Under the pieces are notes generated by a model. That model saw nothing but the letters and a program-made list of their open reading frames with translations. It had not been told where the DNA came from and did no database searches. Both the position numbers and the translations under genes were made by a program. A DNA stretch of 34,812 nucleotides, from the NCBI GenBank assembly GCA_905479995.1, contig CAJQON010000043.1:1-34812 (forward strand). The letters run 5' to 3'. Below, piece after piece: positions 25,499-32,963 of this stretch. The DNA comes from an uncultured Flavobacteriales bacterium. Lineage in GTDB: Bacteria > Bacteroidota > Bacteroidia > Flavobacteriales_E > Vicingaceae. The stretch's first letter is position 1. Every line of letters starts with the position of its first letter.

Positions 25499-25798
25499 AT
25501 GTCCATGAATAAAATATTTTTCTTGTTTTTTATCTTTCTTTTTACTTTTCTAGGAAAAGACAGTTTTGAACATGGACAAGCTGTTGGTTTCGATCAGGCA
25601 CTGGTCTATTTAAAAGAACCAGAGGCGTATTTAGAAAAATTGAAGTTAAATAAGATAACTAAAAAGTTGTGGAAGGAAAATTTAAAGAATTTAGGAACTT
25701 TTATTCTGCTCAATACCGTTACACTGGAAATGGAAACTCCTGAGTTAATTGAATTATTAAGGCACTACAAAGCTACTTCGGACAAAAGGTTAGGGTAA
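25499..25798 (+). CDS. Small secreted hypothetical protein
   Basis: The 99-residue product has a strongly hydrophobic start (IFFLFFIFLFTFLG) that is a signal peptide or a single membrane anchor, then a hydrophilic, mostly helical part (DQALVYLKEPEAYLEKLKLN; TPELIELLRHYKATSDKRLG). I do not recognise a family. It is divergent from the MscS gene with 94 bases between starts and stands alone. The amino-acid make-up of the mature part is ordinary and supports a real gene. Confidence 0.55.
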   Translation: MSMNKIFFLFFIFLFTFLGKDSFEHGQAVGFDQALVYLKEPEAYLEKLKLNKITKKLWKENLKNLGTFILLNTVTLEMETPELIELLRHYKATSDKRLG

Positions 25799-25833
25799 GG
25801 GAACTGTTTTTTTTAGTCCATACGTAAATCTTA

Positions 25834-25852
25834 AATGCTGTTAGCCCAACCT
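25834..25852 (+). repeat. Short dispersed repeat (TAGCCCAACC type), copy 1
   Basis: AATGCTGTTAGCCCAACCT here is 17 of 19 bases the same as AATGCGGATAGCCCAACCT at 30892-30910. Both are in non-coding gaps. Confidence 0.5.
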
Positions 25853-25944
25853 GCTGTTATTTTTTATTAATAAACGTGGCTTAGAAAGGGGGCGTCTATA
25901 ATTTAACCAATTTCTTTTTCAATAAAATATTTTACGATAGTTTG

Positions 25945-25985
25945 TGCTTGATGTATGAAAGCGTTTCGCTAAGAGTAAGGATAAG
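25945..25985 (+). repeat. Dispersed non-coding repeat (TGCTTGATGTATGAAAGC type), copy 1
   Basis: About 41 bases align with 27586-27627 (shared: TGCTTGA, ATGAAAGC, CTAA, GTAAGGA). It lies in the 266-base gap between 25798 and 26065, where I see no gene. Confidence 0.6.
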
Positions 25986-26064
25986 TTTATCAGGGCAGTG
26001 CCAAATTAACGGAATAGCGTTAATAGCATAAAGTAAACTGTGAAAAGCTCCATAAACTCTTTAA

Positions 26065-26925
26065 CTAACCTAATATTTCTTCCACATTAGTTTTGATAGT
26101 TAATGCCAAAGCGTCTGTAGGTAAATCATTAGCATCAGTTCCAAAAGGATCTTCAATCTCTTCAGCTATTAACTCAATACTTCCTAAAACATATAAAATA
26201 ATGGTTGCAATAGGTACAGTCCAATACTTAAATTCATAAGTCATACCAAAGGGTATTGTTATTACATAAAGAAAAATAAATTTCTTTAAAAACAGACTAT
26301 AAGAGTATGGAATAGGAGTCTTTTTAATTCTTTCACAACCACCAATAATATCAGTAAATGATTTCACTTCTTTATCTAAAGTTATTAATTGGTCTCCCGT
26401 AATTTCATTGTTTCTGTACAACTGATGAAGTCTTTTATACATTTCACTAGCGATTATATTGGGTGCATGTTTGGCGTTTTTAATTTTATCTAAATCACCA
26501 TTCAAAGTCAATTCCTCTATTTTTGTACCATCTCTTAAATGTTCTTTCATTGCAAAAACATAATTCGGTATCATTACACTCCAAAATTCTTTTTCTTTAG
26601 AGTTAGTAGTTACAGCATTAATTTTTAAAGACAAGTTTCTAGAATTGTTAACTAATGCTCCCCATAGTTTTCGTCCTTCCCACCATCTATCATAAGCAGA
26701 GTTTGTTCTAAAAACGAGTAATAATGCCAATACAAAACCTAATAAAGAATGAACTTGAATTGTACTCTTAAATTGAAGTGTATCTTTAAAATACAATTCT
26801 AAATAAACGATAACAGTTGTATATAGCGTAAAGGTAAGTAATACCCATCCCATTTTTCTAAAAGTATCACTCTTGTGAAACTTAAATATTAAACCAAACC
26901 AATTTTTAGGATTATACTTAATCAT
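26065..26925 (-). CDS. Bestrophin-like (UPF0187) anion channel protein
   Basis: The 286-residue product matches the bestrophin/UPF0187 family: LLGFVLALLLVFRTNSAYDR followed by WWEGRKLWGALVNNSRNLSL is the family hallmark, and CERIKKTPIPYSYSLFLKKF is the second conserved block. Four membrane segments are visible. Bacterial members form pentameric channels that let anions, or in some cases sodium, across the cytoplasmic membrane. The length is usual for bacterial members. Asp/Glu-rich EEIEDPFGTDANDLPTDAL near the C-terminus is also conserved. It stands alone. Confidence 0.93.
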   Translation of the reverse strand: MIKYNPKNWFGLIFKFHKSDTFRKMGWVLLTFTLYTTVIVYLELYFKDTLQFKSTIQVHSLLGFVLALLLVFRTNSAYDRWWEGRKLWGALVNNSRNLSLKINAVTTNSKEKEFWSVMIPNYVFAMKEHLRDGTKIEELTLNGDLDKIKNAKHAPNIIASEMYKRLHQLYRNNEITGDQLITLDKEVKSFTDIIGGCERIKKTPIPYSYSLFLKKFIFLYVITIPFGMTYEFKYWTVPIATIILYVLGSIELIAEEIEDPFGTDANDLPTDALALTIKTNVEEILG

Positions 26926-27059
26926 ACCTACATATTTTTAAGCTAAAATAATTATTCTAATCTGTTTATTGAAAATATAAATGCTCAAATAACTATAGAG
27001 TTTTATCTGAATATACTAGCAGCTTTATGTCATAAGTTTGGTGGGAGAGGAGGTATCTA

Positions 27060-27518
27060 TTAATTCTTCAACACTATGTAAGCATTCAAAGAGGTAGCAA
27101 TCAATAACCACAAAAAGTAAGGTGCAATGTAAAGTGATTTAAACTCAAGAACAGACCAATAATTAATAAGGAAATAAGTTACTACAATAGTAAGACTAAT
27201 GATGATTACTAGGCCTATTGTAGCATTGTGAAAATAGAAGAAGGCTGGATTCCAGGCCACATTAAGCAACCATTGACTTGTAAATACCATTATTAATAAA
27301 TTATAGTTACTCATACTTTTCCAAAGGTAAGCCATATAAAAAGAGAAGCATATCATAATTAATGACCACGCAGCTCCAAACATCCACCCTGGAGGAGTCC
27401 AAGGAGCCTTATTTAAATTTTGATACCATTCAGATGGAACTCCTTTACCAGTAAAGAAACCTCCAAGTCCCAATGCTGCAAAATTGATTGCAAGAAATAT
27501 AATTACCCTTAATACCAT
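27060..27518 (-). CDS. tspO: TspO/MBR family membrane protein
   Basis: From the ATG at 27518 the product has 152 residues and five membrane helices, as expected for TspO (translocator protein, peripheral benzodiazepine receptor homologue). Family signatures are WYQNLNKAPWTPPGWMFG and the Trp/Asn-rich SQWLLNVAWNPAFFYFHN. TspO binds tetrapyrroles and takes part in porphyrin handling and stress regulation; bacterial members sit in the outer or inner membrane. The ATG at 27533 would add five residues, but a TAttTTTG box at 27523-27530 overlaps it, so 27518 is the likely start. Confidence 0.94.
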   Translation of the reverse strand: MVLRVIIFLAINFAALGLGGFFTGKGVPSEWYQNLNKAPWTPPGWMFGAAWSLIMICFSFYMAYLWKSMSNYNLLIMVFTSQWLLNVAWNPAFFYFHNATIGLVIIISLTIVVTYFLINYWSVLEFKSLYIAPYFLWLLIATSLNAYIVLKN

Positions 27519-27522
27519 AAGG

Positions 27523-27530
27523 CAAAAATA
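27523..27530 (-). promoter_or_regulatory. TAnnTTTG -7 box four bases before the tspO start
   Basis: Minus strand TATTTTTG, then CCTT, then ATG at 27518. Confidence 0.5.
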
Positions 27531-27585
27531 CATCTTTTAGGCATAGCAGAATTATGTATTAAACTAAGTACTCTTGTAGTGGGAA

Positions 27586-27627
27586 TGCTTGAAGCATGAA
27601 AGCATTCTCACTAAAGGTAAGGAAGAG
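27586..27627 (+). repeat. Dispersed non-coding repeat (TGCTTGA..ATGAAAGC type), copy 2
   Basis: Second copy of 25945-25985. It contains an exact 8-bp inverted repeat, GAATGCTT at 27583-27590 with AAGCATTC at 27600-27607, so it can fold into a hairpin. Confidence 0.6.
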
Positions 27628-27801
27628 TATCCGGACCCCAACAGTTCCAAAACAAAATGACAAGATAAAGTTCGTTAAATGTTGTAAATACCTTTAAATA
27701 ACAAAACTATCCTCTTAAAAAATGCTAAAAGCTGAGAATTGAACGTTTTTTAGCTTATATACGATTGATAAAGGTGAATATTGCGTCATTACCTAGGGAG
27801 T

Positions 27802-27822
27802 GTAATTACCCATGGTAATTAC
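27802..27822. promoter_or_regulatory. Palindrome, possible operator
   Basis: GTAATTACC and GGTAATTAC separated by CAT: a perfect 9-bp dyad with a three-base centre. No T-run follows. The nearest starts are far (tspO at 27518 reads away), so its target is unclear. Confidence 0.35.
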
Positions 27823-27981
27823 CATTTAATCTACATATTACATATTCGCTGTTTTCGATATTTTGGAGCCATTTTTGGATAATTCCTAACACCTGCTAAA
27901 ATTAATGCCAAATGGTAAGTGGTAGGGGATTATTATTTTAGCAAAATCTAGTAAACACGAATCACTAAAGACCTTTACTAA

Positions 27982-28332
27982 TTATATAGAACCATGAATG
28001 GTTTTAACAGCGCCTCGAGACACCCTATCATCTTTATTTATTTCAAACATACCATATTTATTGTTTCTTATGATGTAAATAAACTGAGTGGTTACTCCAT
28101 TGTTATGGTAGCTTAAAGCTTCAGTATAATTTTCAGGAACAAAAGTTATTTGGTAAGCAACAACTAATTCTTCATAATCATAGCCACAAAAAGAAGCTAG
28201 TAAAGAATCATTTTCTACCTCTTCTTCCTTATCATTATTACTTGATGCAATTCTTACACTTCTTACTAATTTCCTAGTGTTTTCGGATACGAAATAAACT
28301 TTCCATTGAACGCCATTATTTTCAAACTCCAA
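27982..28332 (-). CDS. Lipoprotein-like hypothetical, apparently 5'-truncated
   Basis: A TTG at 28332 would give 116 residues, but the frame is open 13 codons further, to a TGA at 28372-28374, and reads CFLTDCSSKPLLDLEFENNG. The DCSSK segment looks like the end of a lipoprotein signal peptide with the start missing, and no ATG exists in frame. The rest is soluble and beta-rich (VQWKVYFVSENTRKL; QFIYIIRNNKYGMFEINKDD). It follows the T9SS gene by a few bases. The simplest reading is that a deletion or shift removed the beginning of the lipoprotein gene; expression from TTG by read-through translation is possible. Function unknown. Confidence 0.45.
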   Translation of the reverse strand: MEFENNGVQWKVYFVSENTRKLVRSVRIASSNNDKEEEVENDSLLASFCGYDYEELVVAYQITFVPENYTEALSYHNNGVTTQFIYIIRNNKYGMFEINKDDRVSRGAVKTIHGSI

Positions 28333-28378
28333 ATCTAATAGAGGCTTTGAAGAACAATCTGTTAAAAAACATCAATTA

Positions 28379-29734
28379 TTAATTTTTTAAAATTTTTCTT
28401 GTTATTAACTGGTTGTCAATTTCAATTCTTAAAAAGTAGATGCCCGACTTATAAGAAGATAGATCTATTTCTGCTTGGTTTTGTTCAATTATCTTGTTGT
28501 TAATTAAAAGTTGTCCTAAACTATTTCTTAGCATTATACTAATATCGCTTGCAGCATTAATGTCAACAATTACATTTCCAGAAGTAGGATTAGGGTATAG
28601 TTTAAATTGAATTTCATTAATATTTTTAATAAAAATAGTTGAATGGTTAGATATATCGCCATTAAAATCTACTTGTTTAAGCCGATAATAATAGCTGTCC
28701 GATCCAATTCGATCATCATAAGTCTCATAAGAAAACCCATTGTTATTACCGTTTCCATCTACTGTTTTTATTTGTTCGAACTGATGCCCATCAATTGAGC
28801 GTTCTATAATAAAATAATCATTGTTTATTTCTGATACAGTTGTCCATTCTAAAATGTTGTAATTAGCCTCATTGCTTCCAATAAATTCAACTAGTTTAAC
28901 GGGTAATGGACTAAATGTACATGGAGTAGAAATTTCTAAATTAAATACACCTTGAGAGTTAGATGAATATCCCTCAATATTTAAATAATATTTCCCCACA
29001 TTAAGGTTCGTAGTAATTGAACTTTGAAGTCCACAGGCATCATCGCTAAAAGCTATTACTGTACCACCGCAAGCTGCATTTGTTAAATATAAATAGGTAT
29101 CCCAAGTTGCTCCGGAACAAGTTGTTAGTGTATAATTTCCTGCACAAGAAATATCTATTTCAAGAACAACATCATTGCTGCTTCTTAAAGAACAATCGTT
29201 GCACTGACCAAGTGTAGTTGCAATAATATTTACAACATTTGTATCTACATTAACTAATGTATCCACATTTCCGGGAGGAGGGATACAAGGACAAGAAACC
29301 TCAATTGTTCCAGCACTAAGGGTTGTGTTTTCATCATCTATAAGAAAATAATAAGTAGTTCCTGCAGTTAAATTTAAAACCGAAGAGTTAGTGCTATAAA
29401 TATCATCTAAATAGGTCCAACCAGAGCTTGAGCAAGATGATGTTTTATAAAAAAGATCTACATAGTAATTGTTGTTGGTTACTGTTATGGTGTATGATCC
29501 TGTTGCAAGAGCGGTATATTCAAATACAGCTTCTGATCCTGGTGTTCCCCAAGGTCCTGGAGGAGACCAAGCTCCAGAAGTCCCTGGTAAGGAATAATTA
29601 ACGGCAATATCACAACTTAGGGTTACTAGTCCAAGGCATGGGTTTGTTTGCGCTTTAATGTAACTTGATGTAAACAATAAAATGAAAAATAAACTAAAAC
29701 ATTTAGATTGCATTATTTGTAGAGATTGTTTCAT
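28379..29734 (-). CDS. Secreted protein with type IX secretion sorting domain
   Basis: The 451-residue product has a signal peptide (FSLFFILLFTSSYIKAQ, after an unusually long N-region). Residues about 30-275 hold two beta-sandwich modules resembling bacterial pre-peptidase or carbohydrate-binding folds (GSYTITVTNNNYYVDLFY; GTYYFLIDDENTT; then GKYYLNIEGYSSNSQGVFNL) rich in Cys, Gly and Ser. From about 285 comes the Bacteroidota linker LPVKLVEFIG with LEWTTVSEINNDYFIIERS and YYYRLKQVDFNGD, then the type A sorting domain at about 380-451 (LYPNPTSGNVIVDI, SGIYFLRIE). It should be exported by the T9SS. No catalytic motif is visible. Confidence 0.9.
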   Translation of the reverse strand: MKQSLQIMQSKCFSLFFILLFTSSYIKAQTNPCLGLVTLSCDIAVNYSLPGTSGAWSPPGPWGTPGSEAVFEYTALATGSYTITVTNNNYYVDLFYKTSSCSSSGWTYLDDIYSTNSSVLNLTAGTTYYFLIDDENTTLSAGTIEVSCPCIPPPGNVDTLVNVDTNVVNIIATTLGQCNDCSLRSSNDVVLEIDISCAGNYTLTTCSGATWDTYLYLTNAACGGTVIAFSDDACGLQSSITTNLNVGKYYLNIEGYSSNSQGVFNLEISTPCTFSPLPVKLVEFIGSNEANYNILEWTTVSEINNDYFIIERSIDGHQFEQIKTVDGNGNNNGFSYETYDDRIGSDSYYYRLKQVDFNGDISNHSTIFIKNINEIQFKLYPNPTSGNVIVDINAASDISIMLRNSLGQLLINNKIIEQNQAEIDLSSYKSGIYFLRIEIDNQLITRKILKN

Positions 29735-29739
29735 GTCTT

Positions 29740-30222
29740 TTAATCTATTTTGGTTAAAACTTTATTGGAATTATTTTCTTCTTTATCAATTATTTTAATG
29801 TTTTGAAGGTTTTTTTTAATAGCAACATAGTTATAACTAGCACTATTTTGCTTTTTATATACAAGAATATATTTTGTGCTAAAGTCAGAGAAAACAACAT
29901 CATACTTCATGATGAAACTCCCTGACGAACTACTTTTAACATGGAGAGATTTTGTTAAGCCATCTTTTCTATGAAAAATTACGTAATGGTTGTAATTGAG
30001 GTTTAAATCTAATTGATACTTTAACCTCGATTTCATGGTCCTAATTATTTTCCAGTCGCTATTTACTTCTCTAAACACTGCAATGTCAGATCGTTTCCCA
30101 TCTAATATTTTTCCGTGCTTCACTAAGTTTTCATTACTGCTTGTTTGTGAACTACCTATAATAGGAGAGAGCAATAACAACAATGCAAATAATATGGATA
30201 CTATTTTTTGACGAGCTAACAT
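29740..30222 (-). CDS. Secreted hypothetical protein
   Basis: The 160-residue product has a clear signal peptide (IVSILFALLLLLSPIIGSSQ), then a Lys/Ser/Tyr-rich, probably beta-sandwich body (IAVFREVNSDWKIIRT; YNHYVIFHRKDGLTKSL). No family recognised; the second half (KYDVVFSDFSTKYILVYKK) is reminiscent of small periplasmic proteins that carry a DxF or carbohydrate-binding-like sandwich, but this is weak. It lies five bases before the T9SS gene on the same strand, so the two are co-transcribed. Confidence 0.65.
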   Translation of the reverse strand: MLARQKIVSILFALLLLLSPIIGSSQTSSNENLVKHGKILDGKRSDIAVFREVNSDWKIIRTMKSRLKYQLDLNLNYNHYVIFHRKDGLTKSLHVKSSSSGSFIMKYDVVFSDFSTKYILVYKKQNSASYNYVAIKKNLQNIKIIDKEENNSNKVLTKID

Positions 30223-30526
30223 AATATTTAATTTAAATTTAAGAGAAGCATAAGAATTATTGTGCCAACTAAATAAATTACTGATAATGAGTATTTTAAC
30301 CTTTTTTTCTGCGATTGTTTTTTCCCGATTTTGGAAAAAATTCCATTAAAGACCCTTCTTCTTAGCAATTTAAAAAAGTGAATCATGACATAGCAATTGA
30401 CGAAAATGAGGTTTTGGTAGTTATAATGCTTTTGAAATTTGTAGGTATTTAAACTGATAATACGTTATATAAAAACAGCTAAAACAGAATTAATTTTTAA
30501 AGATGCTGAGCCTTGAGCGGCAATTT

Positions 30527-30549
30527 TATACTTCGACTAGCTCAGTATA
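30527..30549 (+). repeat. Dispersed element of the CTTCGAC..GCTCAG type
   Basis: TATACTTCGAC-TAGCTCAGTATA resembles the complement of the TGAGC..GTCGAA cores at 23342-23363 and 24064-24086. Its ends TATACT and AGTATA are inverted repeats. Cores of this type are scattered through many Bacteroidota genomes. Confidence 0.5.
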
Positions 30550-30891
30550 AACTCCATGACTAATTATAAGGACAAAATGATAACCTTATAAAGTACAAAG
30601 CTCCTGAGAAACGAGTTTACGAGTTCATAAACACCAAAAAAATAAGCAAGGAGTGAGTAAAAAATAATTTTATAATAATTAAAGCGTAAGTGTTGGAAAT
30701 TTGCGATTCACTTCAAGAAAACTTTACAACTCTTACAATACCGCTTAAGTAAAGCGATAAATAGGTAAAGTGTAAACACTACAAAAGAGTAGAAGAGGTG
30801 TTTTGTATTTACTTATTTAGATGCTGCGTGAGATTTGATATTAAGTGGAGGAATGCCAGTGGCATTTAGGTATTTTAAACAATTACTGTGT

Positions 30892-30910
30892 AATGCGGAT
30901 AGCCCAACCT
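30892..30910 (+). repeat. Short dispersed repeat (TAGCCCAACC type), copy 2
   Basis: Second copy of 25834-25852, with an adjoining TTTTAGGGCAAGCCC that can pair with its GCCC. Confidence 0.5.
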
Positions 30911-31050
30911 TTTAGGGCAAGCCCATAGTGTAAAACTTTGCCTTAATCCACCTCTTACCATTTGAGTTTGTAATAATAGAAAACGTATGAATTTTTTAGA
31001 GTATTATTCCTTAAATAAAATATAACTTCGTAAAACCTTAAATTAAACAC

Positions 31051-32835
31051 GTGACTCAATTAAACAATAAAACCATTGCTGTACTCCCTTTTGTAAACAT
31101 GAGTAGTAGTGAGGATAATGAGTTTTTTAGTGATGGGATTACTGAAGAAATTATTAATGCACTCGCTAAAATTGGTAGTTTAAAAGTTACCTCAAGAACC
31201 TCTTCTTTCTTTTTTAAGGGTAAAAATTTACCTATTTCAGAAATAGGTGATAAATTAAATGTATCAACTATAATAGAAGGAAGTGTAAGACTTGCTGGTA
31301 ATTCAGTAAGAATTACAGCTCAACTAATTCAAGTAGAAGAAGACTTTCATTTTTGGTCGGAAACATGGGACAGAAAGTTAGAAAACATTTTTGAAATTCA
31401 GGATGAGATTAGTTTGCTAATCGCTGAAAAATTACGAGAACATTTTGGACATTTTGAAATTCAAGAACGCCTAGTAGAAAAGCAAACAGAAAGTATTACT
31501 GCCTATGAATATTGTTTAAAGGCAAGATTTTACGAAAAAAAGTGGAATTCGGAAGATACAAAGATGGCCATTTCTCTTTATGAAAAAGCTTTAGCACTTG
31601 ATTCAAATTATTCTGAAGCTCATTTAGGATTGGCAGAATGTTATAGCTTTTTAGGTACAACCACATCTATTCCATTTGAAGAAGGGTGGGGAAAAACAAT
31701 CCAACATACCAACTTGGCACTTGCACTCAATGGTCAATCTTCTGGTGTTCATTATCAACTATCACATCAAGCTTTTTTTCTTGAATCTAACTTTAACAAA
31801 GCACTAATAGAAGGTGAAAAAGCAATTGCTCATAACCCTAACAATGCTTTAGCTCAACAAAATCTTTCTTTTTTATATACGCTTTCAGGTGACCGAGAAA
31901 AATCAAGTAATCATCTTAAAATAGCACTTGGTTTAGACCCATTGTCAGAGGAGACACTATTTTTTAGTGGCTATTATCATTATATAACCGAGAATTATGT
32001 AGATGCTTTAGAAACTATGGAATATTGTTTATCTACTAACGATAAAAACATTCCTGCTCATTCAATTAAAGCAACCTGTCTACTTCAATTGGGCAGATAC
32101 GATGAAGTAATAAATTATTTCGACAACATACCACAAGAAATAATCATTCCAGGAGAAAAAACTGGAATTGTAGGATTGGCTCACGCCTTAAAAAAGGATG
32201 AGCACAACACCTCTATCTATTTAGAAAAACTAATTGCACAGTCGAAAGAGGTAGATGGTTTTGCCGCAGATTCCTACCTTTTTATGATGTATGTAGTTAT
32301 TGGTGATCTTGATAAGGCTTTTGAATGGGTAGCACAGGCAATCGAAAATAATTCTTTTTTACTATTTCTAAGATATGTTGATCCTATAGTTAATCCTCTA
32401 AAAAAGGATACTAGGTATGATTCGTTTTTGAAAAAGATATTTCAAACAGATGAACTTGAAGCTCCTGTTAAGCAAAAGAAAGTATTATTAAATGAACAAG
32501 AAGCAACAGCTTACAGAACTCAATTATTAATACATATCAAAGAAAAAGAGCCTTATTTAGACGCAAATTTATCTTTAAGGCTATTAGCTGGTCAAATTGA
32601 AATTCAACCCAATCAGTTATCGTGGTTGTTGAATGAAACGATAGGAAAAAACTTTAATGAGTTCATCAATCACTATAGAATTGAACGCTTTAAAACAATA
32701 GCAAAAGACCCTCAAAATTCCAACCTTACAATTGAAGGCTTATCATATGATAGTGGTTTTAATTCCAAAACCGTATTTAATACTTATTTTAAAAAGGCAA
32801 CAGGCTTAACACCTAAGCAGTTTCTAAAACAATAA
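31051..32835 (+). CDS. Cytoplasmic regulator: TolB_N-like domain, TPR repeats, AraC-type DNA-binding domain
   Basis: The 594-residue product has no signal peptide. Residues about 8-125 are a TolB_N/FlgO-like domain (IAVLPFVNMSSSEDNEFFSD, ITEEIINALAKI, ITAQLIQVEEDFHFWSETWD). Residues about 150-440 hold several TPR helix pairs (AISLYEKALALDSNYSEAHL). Residues about 500-594 are an AraC-type double helix-turn-helix (LSLRLLAGQIEIQPNQLSWL, INHYRIERFK, GFNSKTVFNTYFKKATGLTP, KQFL). Regulators of this make-up are known in Bacteroidota but ligand and targets are not assigned. Start is GTG 31051 because no ATG precedes the conserved domain. The TonB-dependent receptor starting 128 bases downstream is the natural target. 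Confidence 0.9.
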   Translation: MTQLNNKTIAVLPFVNMSSSEDNEFFSDGITEEIINALAKIGSLKVTSRTSSFFFKGKNLPISEIGDKLNVSTIIEGSVRLAGNSVRITAQLIQVEEDFHFWSETWDRKLENIFEIQDEISLLIAEKLREHFGHFEIQERLVEKQTESITAYEYCLKARFYEKKWNSEDTKMAISLYEKALALDSNYSEAHLGLAECYSFLGTTTSIPFEEGWGKTIQHTNLALALNGQSSGVHYQLSHQAFFLESNFNKALIEGEKAIAHNPNNALAQQNLSFLYTLSGDREKSSNHLKIALGLDPLSEETLFFSGYYHYITENYVDALETMEYCLSTNDKNIPAHSIKATCLLQLGRYDEVINYFDNIPQEIIIPGEKTGIVGLAHALKKDEHNTSIYLEKLIAQSKEVDGFAADSYLFMMYVVIGDLDKAFEWVAQAIENNSFLLFLRYVDPIVNPLKKDTRYDSFLKKIFQTDELEAPVKQKKVLLNEQEATAYRTQLLIHIKEKEPYLDANLSLRLLAGQIEIQPNQLSWLLNETIGKNFNEFINHYRIERFKTIAKDPQNSNLTIEGLSYDSGFNSKTVFNTYFKKATGLTPKQFLKQ

Positions 32836-32867
32836 GACTCATTTTCATCTTATAATATTTCTAATTT

Positions 32868-32889
32868 GTTCGGAATTATAATTCCGAAC
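32868..32889. promoter_or_regulatory. 22-bp perfect palindrome between regulator and receptor
   Basis: Each half is GTTCGGAATTA; no mismatch. It starts 33 bases after the regulator stop and is 75 bases before the receptor ATG. The tail TTCTCATTTGTTAT is only moderately T-rich, so it may be a weak terminator, an operator for the AraC-type protein, or both. Confidence 0.6.
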
Positions 32890-32931
32890 TTCTCATTTGT
32901 TATATAGTACATTTTTCAAAGACCGGCTAAA

Positions 32932-32939
32932 TACTTTTG
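32932..32939 (+). promoter_or_regulatory. TAnnTTTG -7 box for the TonB-dependent receptor
   Basis: TACTTTTG lies 24 bases before the ATG at 32964 and 43 bases after the 22-bp palindrome, so that a factor bound at the palindrome could sit near the -50 region. Confidence 0.5.
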
Positions 32940-32963
32940 TGTTGTAATTAAAAATAAATCATT

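Larger units (their letters stand above)
27534..27981. other. 448-base non-coding gap with repeats
   Basis: No credible coding frame. It holds the second copy of the dispersed repeat at 27586-27627 and the palindrome at 27802-27822. The rest is AT-rich with no recognised element. Confidence 0.6.
30223..31050. other. 828-base non-coding repeat zone
   Basis: No frame with protein-like composition. It contains the dispersed element at 30527-30549, a perfect 7-bp hairpin around 30852-30866 (AATGCCA and TGGCATT) and the TAGCCCAACC repeat at 30892-30910. Promoters for the divergent genes at 30222 and 31051 must be at its ends. Confidence 0.6.

Noticed and set aside
28357-28374. ATG at 28372 as the start of the lipoprotein-like gene
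   Set aside because: It is in another frame and reaches a TGA after 16 codons.
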